This document shows, in pieces, positions 32,977 to 43,068 of a stretch of DNA of 59,915 nt. The notes below the pieces were generated by a model, which saw only the letters and a list, made by a program, of their open reading frames with translations, did not search any database and was not told the DNA's origin. Origin of the DNA: Marisediminitalea alba. Lineage in GTDB: Bacteria > Pseudomonadota > Gammaproteobacteria > Enterobacterales > Alteromonadaceae. Location: the NCBI RefSeq assembly GCF_002993365.1, contig NZ_PVNP01000212.1, positions 1 to 59,915 on the forward strand. The letters run 5' to 3'. A program made the translations under genes and the position numbers. How positions within the stretch are numbered: the stretch's first letter is position 1; every line of letters begins with the position of its first letter.

Positions 32977-34620
32977 TTATTTGCGCTGAAACTCACTGGT
33001 TTCACGCCATTGCGGCCAACTGTCTTTGTTGGCGACTAAATAACCAACTTCCATTAATAGCTGGGTATCCTGAGATATCCCGCTCAGATCCCAGTCGTCC
33101 CGAAACTTGTCACAGACCTGATGATAACAGCCGGTCACTATCACGCTGGTACGTTTACGATATTTCGCGGTTTCTTCGTCAAAGGGCTCGCTTCCACCTT
33201 TGGCATAGAGCGCCGGAACACCCACTTTGGCAAAGCTGAAATGATCGGAACGATAGTAATAGCCCGCCTCAGGACGATCTTCCTGAGTGACAGTACGACC
33301 CTGACGAGTCGCTGCAATAGTCAGCTCTTCTTCAAGATCGGATTTACCCATGCCAATTACCGCGATGTCTTTGGTTTTACCCAGCACATTCATGGCATCC
33401 ATGTTGATATTGGCCACGGTTTTATTAAGCGGGATAATCGGGTTGTCGGCGTAGTACTTCGATCCCAGTAAGCCCTGTTCCTCGGCGGTGACAATTAAAA
33501 ATGACACAGAGCGTTTTGGCGCGGGAGTGAGTTTACTAAAGGCCTCAGCCATAACCAATGCGGCGGCAGTACCGGTAGCATTATCGTGTGCGCCGTTATA
33601 GATCTGATCGCCCTCAAGACTTTCATCCTTGCCCAGATGATCCCAGTGCGACGTGTAAATCACATGCTCATCCGGTTTTTCGCTTCCGGGCAGGGTAGCC
33701 AGCACATTGTAACTGGTTGAGGCCTGATAGGTGTTTTGCACAGTTACCGACATGTTCTGCTCGAGTGGCACGGAATAGGGGCCTTGCATGGCTTTAGCTT
33801 TTTCTTCCTCGAAATCAAGGCCGGCATCGGCGAAAACACGGGTAGCCGCGTCCAGGGTTAACCATCCTTCAACGGCTACGCGGCTGGCACCTTTATCCGG
33901 GCTAACCAGGCCATACTGCGGGCCACTCCAGCTATTAGCCACCACCGACCAGCCATAAGAAGCCGGAGCTGTTTCATGAACAATAATGGCACCCGCGGCG
34001 CCCTGACGGCTGGCTTCTTCGTATTTATAGCTCCAGCGACCGTAATAGGTCATGGTAGTGCCCTGAAATTTACCGCCTTCCGGGTTTTCAAATCCTGGGT
34101 CGTTAACCAGAATTACTACGGTTTTACCGGTTACATCCAGGCCTTCGTAGTCATTCCATTCGTATTCCGGAGCATTAATGCCATAACCGACAAAAACAAG
34201 CTCTGAATCGGTAAGTGTTACCACATCCTGCTCACGTTTGGAGCCGGCAACCATATCGGTTTTGTAGTCAAAAGTGTGATTGCCAATGGTCATGGTCATG
34301 CCCGGATCGGCGGTAATTTCCATCAACTCCACCGCTTGCAGGTAACTGTCGCCGTTGCCCGGTTCAAGGCCAAGTCGTTTAAATTCTGAAACCAGAAAAT
34401 CGAGGGTTTTCTTTTCCCCTGCTGTCGTTGGCAGACGCCCCTCAAATTCATCAGACGCCAGGGTCTTAAGAGGCGGCGCAATTTTGTCGGCAGTAATGCT
34501 GTTATATACCGCATCAAAGTTGTTTTGTTCTGTCGAAGTTGTGGCCGCAGGTTCCTGTGAGCAGGCAGATAACCACGCTACTGAGGAAACAACTAACGGC
34601 AACAGGAGGATTTTTTTCAT
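32977..34620 (-). CDS. M28-family peptidase lipoprotein with PA domain
   Basis: A 547-residue zinc peptidase. The signal sequence ends in a lipobox, WLSAC, so Cys20 is probably lipidated and the protein anchored to the membrane. A protease-associated (PA) insert lies at about 140-290 (GYGINAPEYEWNDYEGLDV, AGAIIVHET). The M28 catalytic part follows, with YTSHWDHLG (His), NGAHDNATG (Asp), VTAEEQGLLG (Glu pair), NINMDAMN (Asp) and a late His in YRSDHFSFAK. It resembles periplasmic aminopeptidases found widely in marine Gammaproteobacteria. It is unrelated in layout to the M28 protein at 20931. Confidence 0.92.
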   Translation of the reverse strand: MKKILLLPLVVSSVAWLSACSQEPAATTSTEQNNFDAVYNSITADKIAPPLKTLASDEFEGRLPTTAGEKKTLDFLVSEFKRLGLEPGNGDSYLQAVELMEITADPGMTMTIGNHTFDYKTDMVAGSKREQDVVTLTDSELVFVGYGINAPEYEWNDYEGLDVTGKTVVILVNDPGFENPEGGKFQGTTMTYYGRWSYKYEEASRQGAAGAIIVHETAPASYGWSVVANSWSGPQYGLVSPDKGASRVAVEGWLTLDAATRVFADAGLDFEEEKAKAMQGPYSVPLEQNMSVTVQNTYQASTSYNVLATLPGSEKPDEHVIYTSHWDHLGKDESLEGDQIYNGAHDNATGTAAALVMAEAFSKLTPAPKRSVSFLIVTAEEQGLLGSKYYADNPIIPLNKTVANINMDAMNVLGKTKDIAVIGMGKSDLEEELTIAATRQGRTVTQEDRPEAGYYYRSDHFSFAKVGVPALYAKGGSEPFDEETAKYRKRTSVIVTGCYHQVCDKFRDDWDLSGISQDTQLLMEVGYLVANKDSWPQWRETSEFQRK

Positions 34621-34706
34621 TTATTTTTCTCTGATTGCTTTACATTAGCTTTCCAGTATAGAGAATTCAGTACAAAATTGAACTGCTAAGATATCCTCGT
34701 TTTCTC

Positions 34707-35543
34707 ATGTCTTCACACCCCGATTCAGCAAGATCATCCTCTTTGCCACTAGACACTTTATTTTCCACTTTCAGGATGGCAGGCCGCAATCCGCTTAGTG
34801 CGCCACAACTTAATGACTATGCCAGACTGATGGACGAAGGCTGGGCAGGTCCGGACTTCATTGATGATGACCAGGCCGATTTAGCAAAGCGCTATTATGA
34901 AGTGTTTATCGCTGAGGAAAATCAGGTGCCAACACGCACCAACTGGCATGACACCTTTAATGCGATGATGTGGATAGCATTTCCGCGCAGCAAAAAGCTG
35001 ATTAATACACTGCACTGTGAGGAAATTGCGCAGTTTGGCATTCACCCCAGAACCCCTAAACGTAATCGCATTACCCATTTTGATGAATGCGGGCTGGTGA
35101 TTGCCCTGCCACAAGACAAACTCGAAAAAGGTAATCAACTGTTGGAAAGGTTGGCAAACCATCAGTGGCAGGAATGTTTGGTTGATAATCAGCACGAATG
35201 GGGCAACACGTTGTTTCCAGTGATTATTGGTCATGCCCTTTACGAAATGTTGCTGGACCCGTTTATTGGCTTAACGGCAAAATGGCTTGCGGTGATTGTG
35301 CCTGCAGGGTTTGAGAAAATGGATGAGAAAACCCGCTATAAGATGATAGATGTGGCATTGTCTGAGCGGCTTACTAAACTTGACGGGTTGGCGGCAAAAA
35401 ACACCTTAAAACCCATTCCATTGCTGGGGATACCAGGCTGGTATTCTGAACAGACCGAGGCATTTTATGCCGATACAGGATATTTTCGGCCACTGGCGCC
35501 TAACGCGCCAGCTACCGTTCAATTGCCGCTTCGGCGAACTTAG
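34707..35543 (+). CDS. DUF3025-family protein
   Basis: A 278-residue cytoplasmic protein of unknown function. The stretch TRTNWHDTFNAMMWIAFPRSK, followed by LTHFDECG-like THFDECGLVIA and IIGHALYEMLLDP, is characteristic of DUF3025 proteins of Beta- and Gammaproteobacteria. No signal peptide or membrane helix is seen. Its 3' end overlaps the convergent Yip1-family gene by four bases. Confidence 0.85.
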   Translation: MSSHPDSARSSSLPLDTLFSTFRMAGRNPLSAPQLNDYARLMDEGWAGPDFIDDDQADLAKRYYEVFIAEENQVPTRTNWHDTFNAMMWIAFPRSKKLINTLHCEEIAQFGIHPRTPKRNRITHFDECGLVIALPQDKLEKGNQLLERLANHQWQECLVDNQHEWGNTLFPVIIGHALYEMLLDPFIGLTAKWLAVIVPAGFEKMDEKTRYKMIDVALSERLTKLDGLAAKNTLKPIPLLGIPGWYSEQTEAFYADTGYFRPLAPNAPATVQLPLRRT

Positions 35544-36244
35544 AAAAGCTTCATCAGCGCCCAGACGCCCATGATAATCACAAAGGGCGCGGCTGCGATA
35601 ATAGCAGACTTTTTGGTGTCGAAACTGGTCCACTGGGTAATTCCAACCGTTATCAGATAGACCGACCATAACGTTTCCAGCCGCAATGCCTGAGCGAAAC
35701 CGAACCAGTCTGATTCCATACTCACATTAAAGACATAGGCTACGGATAAAGGGCTGAGTATAGTGGGTAATATCTGATGGTTATCTTCAATGGAGATTAG
35801 TGCAATACCCAGTAAAGTGCTAACCACAACCGGCATGCCTGCCCACCAGGTAAAGCCATACCAGTCGGTGTAACCGTTTAGATTTTCTTCGTCGGACTTC
35901 GTTGTCAGGTTCAGATAGAGTGCCAGAATAGCGTTAAACACAATAGGGCCCAGAATTCCGAACATTATCATGGCTACCATGACCTGGGGCTGGGCCATGT
36001 TACCGCGGATGTTATCCTGTTCAGCAGGGCTCAACTCGCCATACTGAGTGTCTACCAACATATTTTTATACCACTCGAAGTCAACAAAGTTGATATACAG
36101 GTAAGCGGGTAACACACTCATCAAAATGACAACGAAAAATGGTATCCAGGACCAGTTGTTTTTTTCGTCGATGGCTTTGAACACGCCGTTAGGTTTAAAA
36201 AAGATGTTATTGCATGCCTGGAACGGATTGGTGACTTCCGACAT
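35540..36244 (-). CDS. Yip1-family membrane protein
   Basis: A 234-residue integral membrane protein with five or so helices (WIPFFVVILMSVLPAYLYI at about 33, MIMFGILGPIVFNAILALYL at about 92, and three more to the C terminus ending IMGVWALMKLF). Sequence and topology fit the bacterial Yip1 group. Function is unknown. It is divergent from the NatAB-type transporter, 147 bases away, and may share regulation with it. Confidence 0.8.
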   Translation of the reverse strand: MSEVTNPFQACNNIFFKPNGVFKAIDEKNNWSWIPFFVVILMSVLPAYLYINFVDFEWYKNMLVDTQYGELSPAEQDNIRGNMAQPQVMVAMIMFGILGPIVFNAILALYLNLTTKSDEENLNGYTDWYGFTWWAGMPVVVSTLLGIALISIEDNHQILPTILSPLSVAYVFNVSMESDWFGFAQALRLETLWSVYLITVGITQWTSFDTKKSAIIAAAPFVIIMGVWALMKLF

Positions 36245-36391
36245 CCCTGACTCCTTATATTTTGTAACATTTCTGCAGATTATTATTTTTAGTCATGCCA
36301 GTATACTCATAATTACCATCGGTTTGCGTGAAAAAATGTAACGAAGTTTCACAAGCCAAACGGACCAATAACAATAACTTAGGGAAGGATA

Positions 36392-37171
36392 ATGATAGAA
36401 ATCTCAAATCTGGCAAAAAAATTCGCCGTTGAGAATCCTAAAAAACTCAGCGATCAGGAAAAAAAGGATCCCCGGTTGAAAGGTCGGTTTTTCCATTCTG
36501 TACAGGACGTATCCTTTTACTGTGAATCCGGTGAGGTGCTGGGGTTGTTAGGCCCGAATGGCGCCGGTAAAACCACCACGCTGCGGATGTTATCCACTGC
36601 ACTCACTCCCGACAGTGGCGAAATCATTATTAATGGCACCAATGTGGTAACCAAACCCGTTGTTGCTCGCCAGATGATTGGCTTTTTGTCAGGCTCCACC
36701 GGATTATACGGGCGTTTGACTGGTCGCGAAAACATAGCCTACTTTGGTCAACTGCATGGCATGAGTGAAGAACAGATAGATGCGAAAATCAGCGAGCTGG
36801 CGGATATTCTGGATATGCACACCTTTCTGGACCGTCGCAGTGAGAATTTCTCGACCGGTATGAAACAAAAAACCGCGATTGCCCGTGCGGTGGTGCACGA
36901 CCCGAAAGTGGTTATTCTGGATGAACCCACAACTGGCCTGGATATTATGGCCGCGCAAACGGTGCTGGATTTTATCCGTCGCCTTAAAGATCAGGGCGTG
37001 CCGGTAATTTTTTCTACCCATCACCTGGATGAGGTGGCGGAATTGTGTGATCGGGTAACCGTTATTCATCATGGCAAGACCCATTTCTCTGACTCCTTTG
37101 ATGCGTTTAAAGCGCAGGCGGAAGGGTCACTTCATAAATCATTTATGCATGTCATCAATCAGGGAGCGTAG
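36392..37171 (+). CDS. natA: ABC transporter ATP-binding protein, NatA type
   Basis: A 259-residue ATPase. Walker A is GPNGAGKTT (about 54-62), the signature is FSTGMKQKTAIARA, Walker B is VVILDEPTTGLD and the switch His follows in FSTHHLDE. The N terminus has the extra segment with PRLKGRFFHSVQDV seen in NatA proteins, which export Na+ with NatB. The permease gene starts two bases after the stop. The ATG has a GGGAAGG ribosome site. The Na+ role is by family only; the partner below supports it. Confidence 0.85.
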   Translation: MIEISNLAKKFAVENPKKLSDQEKKDPRLKGRFFHSVQDVSFYCESGEVLGLLGPNGAGKTTTLRMLSTALTPDSGEIIINGTNVVTKPVVARQMIGFLSGSTGLYGRLTGRENIAYFGQLHGMSEEQIDAKISELADILDMHTFLDRRSENFSTGMKQKTAIARAVVHDPKVVILDEPTTGLDIMAAQTVLDFIRRLKDQGVPVIFSTHHLDEVAELCDRVTVIHHGKTHFSDSFDAFKAQAEGSLHKSFMHVINQGA

Positions 37172-37173
37172 TT

Positions 37174-38367
37174 ATGTGGAAAGTCATGCTGAAAGAAATA
37201 AAAGAACTGCTGCGCGACAGAAAAACGTTATTTTTCATGGTGGCATTGCCAATCCTGGTGTTTCCGCTATTGATTGGTGTGGTGATGTTTTTTGCCGGTA
37301 AGGCGGTGGATAAAGCCGAAAATAAAGTCCTCGATTATGCCGTAGTGGGGGCTCAATATGCACCTGCTTTGGTTGAAGACTTAGCTGCATCTGATTTGTT
37401 CAATCAGGTTATGATTGATGAAGGGGAGGATATCGCGGCTTTTGTAAAATCTGAACAGGCTGATTTCGTGTTGGTTATTCCGGACAACTTTAGTGAGGAC
37501 GCGCTGCAAAGTGGCCAGATTGAACTGAGCCTTTACTTAAATGATGCTGGCCTTAACATGGTGCGCCGCCGACTCGACAAAATCGTTGATGTGTATGCCG
37601 AGCGCAGTCAGCAGAAAGCCTTCGCCTTACTGGAGCTTGATGAATCACAACAACAGGCATTGATTGAGCCAATTGTGATTAAGAAAGTCGATGTGGCTGA
37701 CAAACGCGAGAACTGGGGTGAAAAGATTGGCGGCATGATCCCGTATTTTATCTTTATGTTGTGTTTACAAGGCGCCATGATCCCGGCAACTGATTTAGGC
37801 GCCGGTGAGAAAGAGCGCGGCACACTGGAAACCCTGCTTATTTCGCCTATTGAACGCCACAAATTAGTGTTAGGTAAATTCCTCACCATTGCGCTGGCAG
37901 GAGCCACTTCGGCTTTGATTACGGTATCAAGTATGGCTGTGTGGGGGCTGGTAATCAGTCAGGGAATGGCAATTAAAATGGTTAGCGAGTTTATGAGCGC
38001 CATCAACGCTATCGACTTTGTGCTGATGTTCTTAATGCTGGTACCCGTGGTGGCGATTTTCTCCGCGGTATTATTGAGTCTGTCTATTTACGCTCGCAGC
38101 TTTAAAGAAGCGCAAGGCTATATGACGCCGCTGGTGTTTGCCGTTATCGTACCGGTTATGCTGGCAATGCTACCCGGCGTCGAACTCAAAGGTGGTTGGG
38201 CCTGGGTACCATTAACGAATGTAGCCCTGGCCATCAAAGAGCTGATTAAAGGCACCATGGATTACTTCCAACTGTTCGCCATCTTCTCTTCCACCGCAGT
38301 TATTGCCGGTGCACTGCTGTACTTCTGCGTGTACTGGTTTAATAAAGAAAAAGTGTTATTCCGATAG
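37174..38367 (+). CDS. natB: ABC transporter permease, NatB type
   Basis: A 397-residue ABC-2 permease. It has an N-terminal helix after KEIKELLRDRKTLFFMVALP (a motif of NatB), a large extracytoplasmic domain at about 45-190, then five or six helices from about 190, with DLGAGEKERGTLETLLISPI in the conserved coupling region. It pairs with the ATPase two bases upstream. In other bacteria NatAB extrudes Na+; for this organism the salt habitat makes that plausible but unproven. Confidence 0.85.
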   Translation: MWKVMLKEIKELLRDRKTLFFMVALPILVFPLLIGVVMFFAGKAVDKAENKVLDYAVVGAQYAPALVEDLAASDLFNQVMIDEGEDIAAFVKSEQADFVLVIPDNFSEDALQSGQIELSLYLNDAGLNMVRRRLDKIVDVYAERSQQKAFALLELDESQQQALIEPIVIKKVDVADKRENWGEKIGGMIPYFIFMLCLQGAMIPATDLGAGEKERGTLETLLISPIERHKLVLGKFLTIALAGATSALITVSSMAVWGLVISQGMAIKMVSEFMSAINAIDFVLMFLMLVPVVAIFSAVLLSLSIYARSFKEAQGYMTPLVFAVIVPVMLAMLPGVELKGGWAWVPLTNVALAIKELIKGTMDYFQLFAIFSSTAVIAGALLYFCVYWFNKEKVLFR

Positions 38368-38472
38368 CAAATGATACCCCGGTAGTGCCCGAGAGGTGGT
38401 ATCGGGGCCCTCCTTATCAGGCTGGCTCACTTAATAAATCTAGTAGTGGATGGGCTAACTCTTACCAATAAA

Positions 38473-38494
38473 TTGCGCCCTGAACCGGGCGCAA
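38473..38494 (-). terminator. Probable terminator of the SLC13 gene
   Basis: TTGCGCCC (38473-38480), six-base loop, GGGCGCAA (38487-38494): a perfect 8-bp stem 32 bases after the minus-strand stop. Only a short T-rich stretch (TTTATT) follows on that strand, so termination may be partial. Confidence 0.5.
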
Positions 38495-38526
38495 CAACGT
38501 TATAGAATAAATTCGCCACAGCTAAC

Positions 38527-40251
38527 TTAAAAATAGACCCAGTTGAGTAATGCAATAACGATAGATGAGTACACTATCGAAATGGGTAAACCAAACCGAA
38601 TAAAATGACTGAATTTATAATTGGCCGCGTTAAACACCAACAGGTTCGTTTGGTATCCATAGGGCGATATAAAGCTGGCACTGGCTGCAAAGGCAACCGC
38701 CAGAGCAAATGGCAGTAACGGCGCACCAATGATTTCAACCAGGCCATAGGCAAAGGGGAACATTAATGCAGCAGCCGCGTTATTGGTAACAAACTCGGTG
38801 AGTAGCAGAGTAAGTACATATACGACAATGAGTGCCATAAGCCAGTTGGTATCGGCCAGATAGGGCAGCAGCAGTTCGGTGCTTAAATCGATGACGCCAG
38901 ACTGTTCCAGCCCGGTCGCCAGCGATAATGCCCCCACTATTACCACAATCAGGTTTAATGGCAGGTTACGCTTTATTTCCCCGTTTGTGGTGACTCTTGC
39001 GCCAAGCAGAACAGCGGCAAAAAACAGTAAGCCGATGCCGAGCGGCACCATGTCGGTGGCAGCAAGAAATACAGTGAGCAAAAAGCCACCTACGGTGATC
39101 CATTCCTGAGGCGTGGAAAGCGGGCGCGCGATGCGCTGCTCAGAAAGAATAAAAAAGTTTTTCGAGATATTGTGCCGACAGTGGAAGTCCGGGCCTGCTG
39201 CGAGTAATAAAAAGTCACCTGCCTGCAGTTTAATTTCTCCCAGTTTGCCAGAAAGCTGCTCTCCGTCACGGCGAATAGCCACCACGGCAGCATCAAACAG
39301 CGCTCTGAAGCCCAGTGCTTTTATCGTCTGGCCAATAATTTGTGCGCGGTTGGAAACGATAACCTCGGTGAGGTTTTCACGCAAAATGCCGTCTGTCTCA
39401 GCAAAGGTTTTAAGCCCTTTGATGTGGCTCAGCGTGTCCAGGTTCTTTACATTGCCAGAGAAAATAAGCTTATCATCCGCCTGGATACTTAAATCAGGAC
39501 TGACCGGCGTAATGAGCTTACCCTGGCGAACAACCTCCACCAGAAACAATTCCGGCAGATTACGTAAATGATTCTGCTCAACGGTTTTACCCACCAATTC
39601 TGAGTCTTCACTCACTTCGGCTTCGACGATGTACTCACGGTAATCCCGTTGTTTGCTGGCAATGTCGGGTAGCAGCGGTGAGAGCGTAAACATCAGCAGA
39701 CCACAGCTTAATCCAGCGATTAAGCCAAACAAGGTAAAGTCTAAAAAGCCAAAGCCAGGATGACCATGTTCCTGTAAGAAGCTGTCAACGATAAGGTTGG
39801 TTGACGTACCAATTAAAGTAACGGTGCCGCCTAATATGGCCGCGTAGGACAACGGGATCAGTAATCGGGAAGCGGGGTGGTATTGGTTTTGTTTTACCGG
39901 GCCGATAAGACTCGCCACAATAGCCGTGTTATTCAGTAACGCCGAAGAGAAAAAAGTGAGACCGAACAATCGCCAGTAAGATTTGGTGAAACTGGCCGTG
40001 ACCAGTTTACGACCCAGGCGCTTAATAAACGCGGTTTTATCAATGGCGCTGCTAACCAATAGCAGCAAAATAAGCGTGATTAATCCCTTATTGGTGAGGT
40101 TATCGAGAATTTGATCAAAGGTAATCTGCTGGGTAGTCAGTAACCCCAGCACCGTTAATGCAAATACAGTAGAAGGGCGCTGATTTGTAAAAATCAGCGC
40201 CCCGATGGTACCAAAGAAAAACATTAGTACCAGTAGCTGGTTAAGTTCCAT
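38527..40251 (-). CDS. SLC13-family permease with two RCK_C domains (probable sulfate transporter)
   Basis: A 574-residue membrane protein. N-terminal helices (about 1-190) and C-terminal helices (about 385-574) of the SLC13/ArsB fold enclose two TrkA-C (RCK_C) domains at about 205-285 and 295-370 (LVGKTVEQNHLRNLPELFLV; IIGQTIKALGFRALFDAAVV). The signature GTSTNLIVDSFLQ near residue 150 fits SLC13. It is the last gene of cysD-cysC-cysQ-cysN, 17 bases after cysN, and no CysTWA permease is in the window. Sulfate uptake is therefore the best reading, from context. Confidence 0.88.
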   Translation of the reverse strand: MELNQLLVLMFFFGTIGALIFTNQRPSTVFALTVLGLLTTQQITFDQILDNLTNKGLITLILLLLVSSAIDKTAFIKRLGRKLVTASFTKSYWRLFGLTFFSSALLNNTAIVASLIGPVKQNQYHPASRLLIPLSYAAILGGTVTLIGTSTNLIVDSFLQEHGHPGFGFLDFTLFGLIAGLSCGLLMFTLSPLLPDIASKQRDYREYIVEAEVSEDSELVGKTVEQNHLRNLPELFLVEVVRQGKLITPVSPDLSIQADDKLIFSGNVKNLDTLSHIKGLKTFAETDGILRENLTEVIVSNRAQIIGQTIKALGFRALFDAAVVAIRRDGEQLSGKLGEIKLQAGDFLLLAAGPDFHCRHNISKNFFILSEQRIARPLSTPQEWITVGGFLLTVFLAATDMVPLGIGLLFFAAVLLGARVTTNGEIKRNLPLNLIVVIVGALSLATGLEQSGVIDLSTELLLPYLADTNWLMALIVVYVLTLLLTEFVTNNAAAALMFPFAYGLVEIIGAPLLPFALAVAFAASASFISPYGYQTNLLVFNAANYKFSHFIRFGLPISIVYSSIVIALLNWVYF

Positions 40252-40268
40252 CTTGCGAGAACCTGCTC

Positions 40269-41684
40269 CTACAGCTTGCTAATATCGAGCGCATTCCAGT
40301 GCGGGAAGTGCTTGCGTACCAGCTCGTTAAATTCCAGCTCAAACGCTGAGAATTCCTGGGTTTTGTGTTGGGCATCTTTGGCGATTTCGTCAATGATCAT
40401 ACCGGCACCAACGGTACCGTTGGTCAGGCGATCAATCACGATAAACGCACCGGTGGCCCGGTTCTTTTGGTAATTGTCGCAAGGCACAGGTTGGGTAAAC
40501 TTAAGGTCTACCACCGCAATTTCGTTTAAGTTCATGTGCACACCCTGAGTTTTCTCAAGGGTATTTACGTCGATCAGGTGATCAACTTCTGCCACTGACC
40601 CCGAGGTCATCTGGCTGGCAAATTTAAACAGGTACTGCTTGTTAGGCATCATTGGCTCATCGGCCATCCATACCAGGTGCGATTTGTACTGAGTGCTTAA
40701 CAGTGGCAGGTTGTCAGATTTTACAATCATATCACCACGTGAGATATCAATCTCATCTTCCAGTGTCAGCGTTACAGCCAGTGGTGGATACGCAACGTCT
40801 AAGTCACCGTCGAAGGTGACGATCGATTTTACTTTGGATTTCTTGCCAGACGGCAGCGCAGTGATTTCATCACCAGGCTTAACCGAGCCAGATACCACGG
40901 TACCGGCAAAACCACGGAAATCGAGGTTAGGGCGGTTAACGTATTGCACCGGGAAGCGGAAGTCTTCGGTGTTAGCATCTTTCTGGATTTCGATATTTTC
41001 CAGCATGGTCATCAGCGTTTCACCGGTATACCACGGAGTATGTTCGCTTACGTTCACCACGTTATCACCTTCGAGCGCCGAAATGGGCACAAACTGGATG
41101 TCAGTGATATTAAGCTGCTTAGAAAACTCCAGGAAGTCAGCCTGGATATCTTTGTAAACCTGTTCGGAATACTCCATCAGGTCCATTTTGTTTACCGCAA
41201 CGATCACGTGCTTGATACCTAACAGCGAAGCCAGGAATGAGTGACGACGAGTCTGTGTTTTTACGCCGGCACGGGCATCAACCATCAGGATCGCCAGGTC
41301 ACAGGTAGAAGCACCGGTTACCATGTTACGGGTGTACTGCTCGTGTCCCGGGGTATCCGCAATAATAAACTTACGCTTGTCGGTAGAGAAGTAGCGATAG
41401 GCTACGTCAATGGTAATACCTTGCTCACGCTCAGATTGCAGGCCGTCTACCAACAGAGCCAGGTCGACTTTGTCACCGGTAGTACCGACTTTTTTACTGT
41501 CCTGAGTAATAGCGGCTAACTGATCTTCAAAAATCATTTTTGAGTCATGTAACAGGCGACCAATCAGGGTGCTTTTACCATCATCTACGCTACCGCAGGT
41601 TAAGAAGCGGAGCAGATCTTTTTGTTCGTGTTGTTCTAGGTAAGACAGAATGTCTTCTTTTAATAATGCGTTTTCGTTATTCAT
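40269..41684 (-). CDS. cysN: Sulfate adenylyltransferase subunit 1 (GTPase)
   Basis: A 471-residue GTPase that drives APS formation by CysD. It is EF-Tu-like: G1 is GSVDDGKSTL (about 31-40), G3 is DTPGHEQYTRN, G4 is NKMD, and REQGITIDVAYR is the switch region. Domains II and III follow. Length fits E. coli CysN (475). It is not fused to the CysC kinase, which is a separate gene here. It starts two bases after cysQ and precedes the SLC13 permease. Confidence 0.96.
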   Translation of the reverse strand: MNNENALLKEDILSYLEQHEQKDLLRFLTCGSVDDGKSTLIGRLLHDSKMIFEDQLAAITQDSKKVGTTGDKVDLALLVDGLQSEREQGITIDVAYRYFSTDKRKFIIADTPGHEQYTRNMVTGASTCDLAILMVDARAGVKTQTRRHSFLASLLGIKHVIVAVNKMDLMEYSEQVYKDIQADFLEFSKQLNITDIQFVPISALEGDNVVNVSEHTPWYTGETLMTMLENIEIQKDANTEDFRFPVQYVNRPNLDFRGFAGTVVSGSVKPGDEITALPSGKKSKVKSIVTFDGDLDVAYPPLAVTLTLEDEIDISRGDMIVKSDNLPLLSTQYKSHLVWMADEPMMPNKQYLFKFASQMTSGSVAEVDHLIDVNTLEKTQGVHMNLNEIAVVDLKFTQPVPCDNYQKNRATGAFIVIDRLTNGTVGAGMIIDEIAKDAQHKTQEFSAFELEFNELVRKHFPHWNALDISKL

Positions 41685-41686
41685 GC

Positions 41687-42475
41687 TTATGCACTCACGA
41701 GGAAATAAGGGTTCAACACAGACTCTTTCTGGTTATAAGTAAGAGCCTCGGCGTCAGAGTTCAGCGGGTCAGCTGCGTCCAGTACGGTAACGTCGGCCCC
41801 GGCAGCTAATGCTACCGCGTGCGCCGCGCCGGTATCCCATTCAGACGTTGGGCCTAAGCGTGGGTAAAGGTGGGCTTCACCTTCAGCAACCAGACATAAT
41901 TTTAATGAGCTTCCCATGGCAACCAGTTCGGTTTCGCCTTCAAGCTGAGCCAGTAGATTTTGAATTTCAGGGCTTTGGTGTGAGCGACTGCCTACCACTT
42001 TCCAAAGTTCGCCGGGTTGATGCGGCTGAGCGCTGATGGGGTTTACACCTGCAGCGGTTTCTGTCCAGGCACCCTGGCCAACCACACCCACATAAGACTT
42101 GCCAAGCGCGGGGGCATATACCACCCCCATGATTGGCTTGCCGCCGTCAATCAGGGCGATATTTACCGTGAATTCACCGTTTTTCTTGATAAATTCCTTG
42201 GTGCCATCGAGTGGGTCTACCAACCAGTATTTATCCCAGGTCTTACGCTCGTCCCAGCTGATATCGGCAGACTCTTCAGACAGGATAGGCAGCTCTGACA
42301 TTGCTTCAAGACCGGCCACAATGGATTTGTGGGCGGCTAAGTCGGCTTCGGTTAACGGGCTGGTGTCTTGTTTTTCGTAGATGGCAAAGTCACGGTCGTA
42401 AATGTCCATGATCTTGTCGCCAGCTTCTTTTGCGATGGCCAGCACCTGAAGCGCCAGTGGATCCGTAATCGCCAT
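41687..42475 (-). CDS. cysQ: 3'(2'),5'-bisphosphate nucleotidase
   Basis: A 262-residue lithium-sensitive phosphatase that converts the PAP released when PAPS is reduced to AMP. Metal-binding motifs are LPILSEESADISW, WLVDPLDGTKEF and the late GPTSEWDTGAAHAVALAAG. Its start overlaps the cysC stop by one base, placing by-product clearance within the sulfate activation operon. Confidence 0.95.
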   Translation of the reverse strand: MAITDPLALQVLAIAKEAGDKIMDIYDRDFAIYEKQDTSPLTEADLAAHKSIVAGLEAMSELPILSEESADISWDERKTWDKYWLVDPLDGTKEFIKKNGEFTVNIALIDGGKPIMGVVYAPALGKSYVGVVGQGAWTETAAGVNPISAQPHQPGELWKVVGSRSHQSPEIQNLLAQLEGETELVAMGSSLKLCLVAEGEAHLYPRLGPTSEWDTGAAHAVALAAGADVTVLDAADPLNSDAEALTYNQKESVLNPYFLVSA

Positions 42476-43068
42476 TATAATAATCCTTTTTCTTCAAGCA
42501 GGTTGAACAGTCGCTCTGCGGTTTGTTCCGCTGGTTCATCCTGATACTGCAAATGTACTTCCGGAGACTGCGGTGCTTCATAGGTAGAGTCGATACCGGT
42601 GAAATGCTTAATTTCACCGCTACGGGCCTTTTTATAAAGACCTTTCGGATCGCGCTGTTCGCATACTTCCAGTGGGGTATCAACAAATACTTCGATAAAT
42701 TCGCCGTCGGCTAACAGGTTGCGACAAAAGTCGCGGTCAGCCTGAAACGGTGAAATAAACGCGGTTAATACCACCATGCCAGAATCGACAAATAATTTTG
42801 CCACTTCGCTGATACGACGGATATTTTCTACCCGGTCTTTATCACTGAAACCCAGATCGCCGCATAGACCGTGGCGTACGTTGTCGCCATCGAGCAGGTA
42901 AGTATGCTTACCTTGTTCGTGCAGTTTCTTCTCCAGCAGGTTAGCCAGGGTTGATTTACCCGAGCCACTTAAACCGGTTAACCACAATACGCGCGGCTTT
43001 TGGCCAAGGCTTTCGCCGCGAGTATCTTTATTGATCTCGTGTTGATGCCAAACGATATTGGTAGCCAT
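42475..43068 (-). CDS. cysC: Adenylylsulfate kinase
   Basis: A 197-residue kinase that phosphorylates APS to PAPS. Walker A is GLSGSGKS (32-39), followed by DGDNVRHGLCGDLGFSDKDR and FISPFQADRDFCR. It overlaps the cysD stop and the cysQ start by one base each, so translation is probably coupled. Length is close to E. coli CysC (201). Confidence 0.96.
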   Translation of the reverse strand: MATNIVWHQHEINKDTRGESLGQKPRVLWLTGLSGSGKSTLANLLEKKLHEQGKHTYLLDGDNVRHGLCGDLGFSDKDRVENIRRISEVAKLFVDSGMVVLTAFISPFQADRDFCRNLLADGEFIEVFVDTPLEVCEQRDPKGLYKKARSGEIKHFTGIDSTYEAPQSPEVHLQYQDEPAEQTAERLFNLLEEKGLL